A stretch of DNA of 53,839 bases from positions 1 to 53,839 of the forward strand of contig CAZQEU010000002.1 in NCBI GenBank assembly GCA_964592335.1, written 5' to 3'. Positions 52,601 to 53,839 of the stretch are shown here, piece after piece. A model generated the notes under the pieces. That model was not told where the DNA came from, searched no databases, and saw only the letters and a program-made list of their open reading frames with translations. A program made the translations under genes and the position numbers. This stretch comes from CAZKUB01 sp964592335. GTDB taxonomy: Archaea > Thermoplasmatota > E2 > DHVEG-1. Every line of letters begins with the position of its first letter. The stretch's first letter is position 1.

Positions 52601-52957
52601 AGTTCTACATATCGTATTTACAAAACTTGAAATGCTCATAACTTCTACTATTTCATCAAAATCATTTTTTAGATTTTTTGAGACCTTATACATCTCTTTT
52701 AATGAAGCTGCTGCTGTAACACTATCTGCTTTGTCTTTTTCCACATAAACCATTATTGTTTCTACGTCCCGACCAAAATACTTGTTGATTCTCTGGTTTG
52801 CAAGAACTGTTTCATCTTCGGGTAAAAAGTTATCCATTGTTGTTTTCATTTCAAGGCCGGGTAGCAGACTTGCAAAACCTATTGTTATAATTAATATAAT
52901 TCCTACTACCAGCCATGGGTGTTTTGAAATAAAAACTCCTGTTTTTTTAAGTATCAT
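49640..52957 (-). CDS. RND-superfamily MMPL-type exporter (HAE3-like)
   Basis: This 1105-aa protein has twelve predicted membrane segments in two repeats. Each repeat has a large external domain and the SSD/MMPL signs (MEVALIPMLMGLGVDYSVHMFH; MITSLTIGLGITYAIHAIERFR). The N-terminal helix (HPWLVVGIILIITIG) and GLEMKTTMDNFLPEDETV are typical of archaeal hydrophobe exporters. It would move lipids or hydrophobic compounds with a proton gradient. The substrate is unknown. It is transcribed alone. Confidence 0.9.
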   Translation of the reverse strand: MILKKTGVFISKHPWLVVGIILIITIGFASLLPGLEMKTTMDNFLPEDETVLANQRINKYFGRDVETIMVYVEKDKADSVTAAASLKEMYKVSKNLKNDFDEIVEVMSISSFVNTICRTEFQKKVTQCSDEEILTVFNDLMDEPDYSEHKMLENDDPNEPIDYNRYPKISKGKNIDSIDLKNYYMKQNEETYIFTFEVYDLSGFEKDMISPARGLTVYEWFFEFKNLIIPDEALNMTYKISAHIEPEDTSWEVGKGFINNLKGAFKQNKKSYEKNTFLWVSMPNQPVSLPIKLETGNISFNTDENKISISVSKEELGKYGIATEMNGFGLPTRIGNSLAGFRYFQRPVLNLPWKRVVVDFNYLKQKIQDIQNKPIIGSISEKILMRYNDFTWEDFNEIFKMLEENNFKIDEISLKDIESLWTTTDLSPDTQRSTESLFIKPSFYDGLKEGSINFLSYDKEYSDANAAIMMIQINGSLTSGEKSEISGEILEKTKNYDSEENYVSMRATGNSIIEYEITGVSMEANQIVVPLIFVVISIILFLSFFKISYVVLPLLGLSISVIWLFGTMVLFGMDFMIMEVALIPMLMGLGVDYSVHMFHNYRAELDKGKNAAEAIIASITDVGMAMLLATITTFIAFLSFLTATMVPLRDFGVLCAIGIAYVFIVTITLQAAVRYILDRRKNKDKLKTRHNPNGKLMKKTARIVCTHPKTILITTLLITAVMVFGATQVQTGFNMKDFLPEENESVQVLNKITDEFPFSSQEKENILIEGNIATVQTLRGIRQTISNMDDDKYVLYTRENNPKTNSILSIIDNAVENNNSIIKSFNLDSENIPKTNTDVKKLFSYLYDNDNYKYETNEILHRNDDDVFDATIIVVYSNTYNAGDEDLNKAMEELYFDLQDDIADLNGNSAAVTGDNSMMYSIMQSMTESQILSTAICIALAAIVLIIAYRKLSLGLLAMIPVCISTIWIVGTMYFIGYSLNVMTIMITSLTIGLGITYAIHAIERFRLIADKTGDVMGAVSETVGHTGGALMIAAITTMAGFGMLMLTPMPVEQQFGLITALTILFAFLTSIFILPPALMFWGRWKKKKYGYLITPYSSKKKAKK

Positions 52958-53076
52958 TTTATGCCTATTTTATAGAGACTATTTAATTATTTTAACTTGT
53001 AATGGTAGTTATTTTAACAGCTATATTAAATTTATTACATATTATTATATATAGGGACAATAAAACCTGTATTTTT

Positions 53077-53697
53077 TTATTGTAAAAAAACGTTTTTATA
53101 AAAAATATTTAGGCTTTTTTTTGCATTTTTTATGTTTCTAATAAACTGCCTCTGAGCCTTGATTATTGCAAAAAAAGGTTTTTTCTCAGGAACAATATCG
53201 CTTACAGTTCTTATAAGAATCATTGGAATATTATGTTTTTTTGCTTCTTCTACCGCGCCATAAGATTCCATTTCGACACCAATTACATCTGATGATACAT
53301 CCTTTTTAGAAAGAACTACATCATCAAATGTCTGTAATCTTCCTATGCAAAAATTGATTTTATTTTTCACAAGTTTTTGTTTTACAAACTCTAAGCTTTG
53401 TTTATCTATCTGTAATTCTTTACCATTATAACATATGCCATCTGCAAGAAACAAATCACATGCGTTGCAATCTTTTAAAACTCCTCCACAGAAACCCAGG
53501 AAAAAAATTATGTCTGGTTTATACTCTCTGCATAGTTTTTTTGTTGCCTCTATTGCATTTTTTTGACCTACTCCTGAGACTATCAATCCTATTTCGTTTT
53601 CTTTGTTTTTAATTATTTGAATATCTCTTGATTTGTTGTATTTTATTTGATCGGGTACTTCGATATCTAATGCAGTTATAAGTCCTATTTTTTTCAT
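53077..53697 (-). CDS. MTA/SAH nucleosidase-like phosphorylase-fold protein
   Basis: The protein (206 aa from the ATG at 53697) is of the PNP/UDP family: KKIGLITALDIEVPDQ, IIFFLGFCGGVL, and the closing motif VIGVEMESYGAVEEAKKHNIP with RTVSDI. Such enzymes split 5'-methylthioadenosine or S-adenosylhomocysteine, or related nucleosides. I use the ATG because it forms an ATGA overlap with the stop of the upstream methyltransferase gene, which argues for co-translation. A start seven codons earlier is therefore unlikely. Confidence 0.85.
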   Translation of the reverse strand: MKKIGLITALDIEVPDQIKYNKSRDIQIIKNKENEIGLIVSGVGQKNAIEATKKLCREYKPDIIFFLGFCGGVLKDCNACDLFLADGICYNGKELQIDKQSLEFVKQKLVKNKINFCIGRLQTFDDVVLSKKDVSSDVIGVEMESYGAVEEAKKHNIPMILIRTVSDIVPEKKPFFAIIKAQRQFIRNIKNAKKSLNIFYKNVFLQ

Positions 53698-53839
53698 TTC
53701 TTTGAAACCCCAATCCACCTGTTTGTATTTTTCATATATCTTTTGTAATCCTCTCCATATTTTTCTATGCAGAATTCTTCTTCGTATTCAACTATTAAAA
53801 CTGTAATTAGTATGTAGACAAATGTAAGCATTAGAAAAA
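53694..53839 (-). CDS. ICMT/PEMT-like methyltransferase, C-terminal end (partial)
   Basis: Only the last 48 residues are in the window: a membrane helix (MLTFVYILITVLIVEYEEE), then EFCIEKYGEDYKRYMKNTNR and WIGVSKK before TGA. The EE-x-F/C-x2-KYG-x-DY-x2-Y pattern is that of isoprenylcysteine carboxyl methyltransferase and phospholipid methyltransferase-like membrane enzymes. The ATGA overlap with the nucleosidase gene suggests that the product SAH is cleared by its neighbour. Confidence 0.75.
   Translation of the reverse strand, partial: FLMLTFVYILITVLIVEYEEEFCIEKYGEDYKRYMKNTNRWIGVSKK

Overview
The window reads as an AT-rich chromosomal segment of a euryarchaeon. Direct evidence is the archaeal-type gene content: lsm next to ribosomal protein L37e; a cluster of S19e, a PDCD5-like protein, L39e, L31e and aIF6; the RNase P protein Rnp4; SepF; archaeal ValRS and Elp3; and TATA-box promoters. 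A secreted C25 (gingipain-like) peptidase together with DUF2341/LamG/PKD surface proteins recalls sediment Thermoplasmata such as Marine Benthic Group D. That placement is inference, since no rRNA gene is present.

Layout. 1-3.7 kb is an accessory region. It holds a long gene-poor stretch with a 10-bp helically phased repeat, a zinc-ribbon/PD-(D/E)XK nuclease gene, and an AAA/DUF4143 ATPase gene flanked by a 20-bp exact direct repeat that copies the 3' end of the neighbouring HAD gene. 3.7-8.2 kb carries the HAD phosphatase, the C25 peptidase, a VapBC module, L37e/Lsm, a PUA protein and SepF. 8.2-8.6 kb is a run of hairpins (candidate ncRNA or IS200/IS605-type remnant) followed by tRNA-Arg(TCG). 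8.9-28.2 kb is the centrepiece: a type IV pilus-like locus with two secretion ATPases, two TadC-like membrane proteins and six pilin-like proteins. Two of the pilin-like proteins (1412 and 778 aa) contain Hint (intein/Hedgehog-type) autoprocessing domains. 28.3-31.0 kb is the translation cluster. 31.1-53.8 kb is mostly housekeeping: a winged-helix regulator, a CcdA-like redox membrane protein, ValRS, an OFA-type MFS carrier, beta-carbonic anhydrase, a DUF362 ferredoxin protein, an HPS-RraA fusion, a methyltransferase, FolD, an ABC exporter, Elp3, a DUF89 protein, MarC, an OPT transporter, tRNA-Leu(CAA), an RND/MMPL protein, a nucleosidase and the end of an ICMT-like methyltransferase.

How the parts work together. 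The pilus-like genes are collinear, with short gaps or ATGA/GTGA/TTGA stop-start overlaps, so they look like one coupled operon starting near 8.72 kb plus a separately promoted last gene at 25.87 kb. The ATPases and TadC proteins would assemble proteins whose N-termini look like class III pilin signals and which carry very large adhesive ectodomains. The Hint domains suggest that two of these products are proteolysed or covalently rearranged after synthesis. I regard this as the most novel feature of the window.
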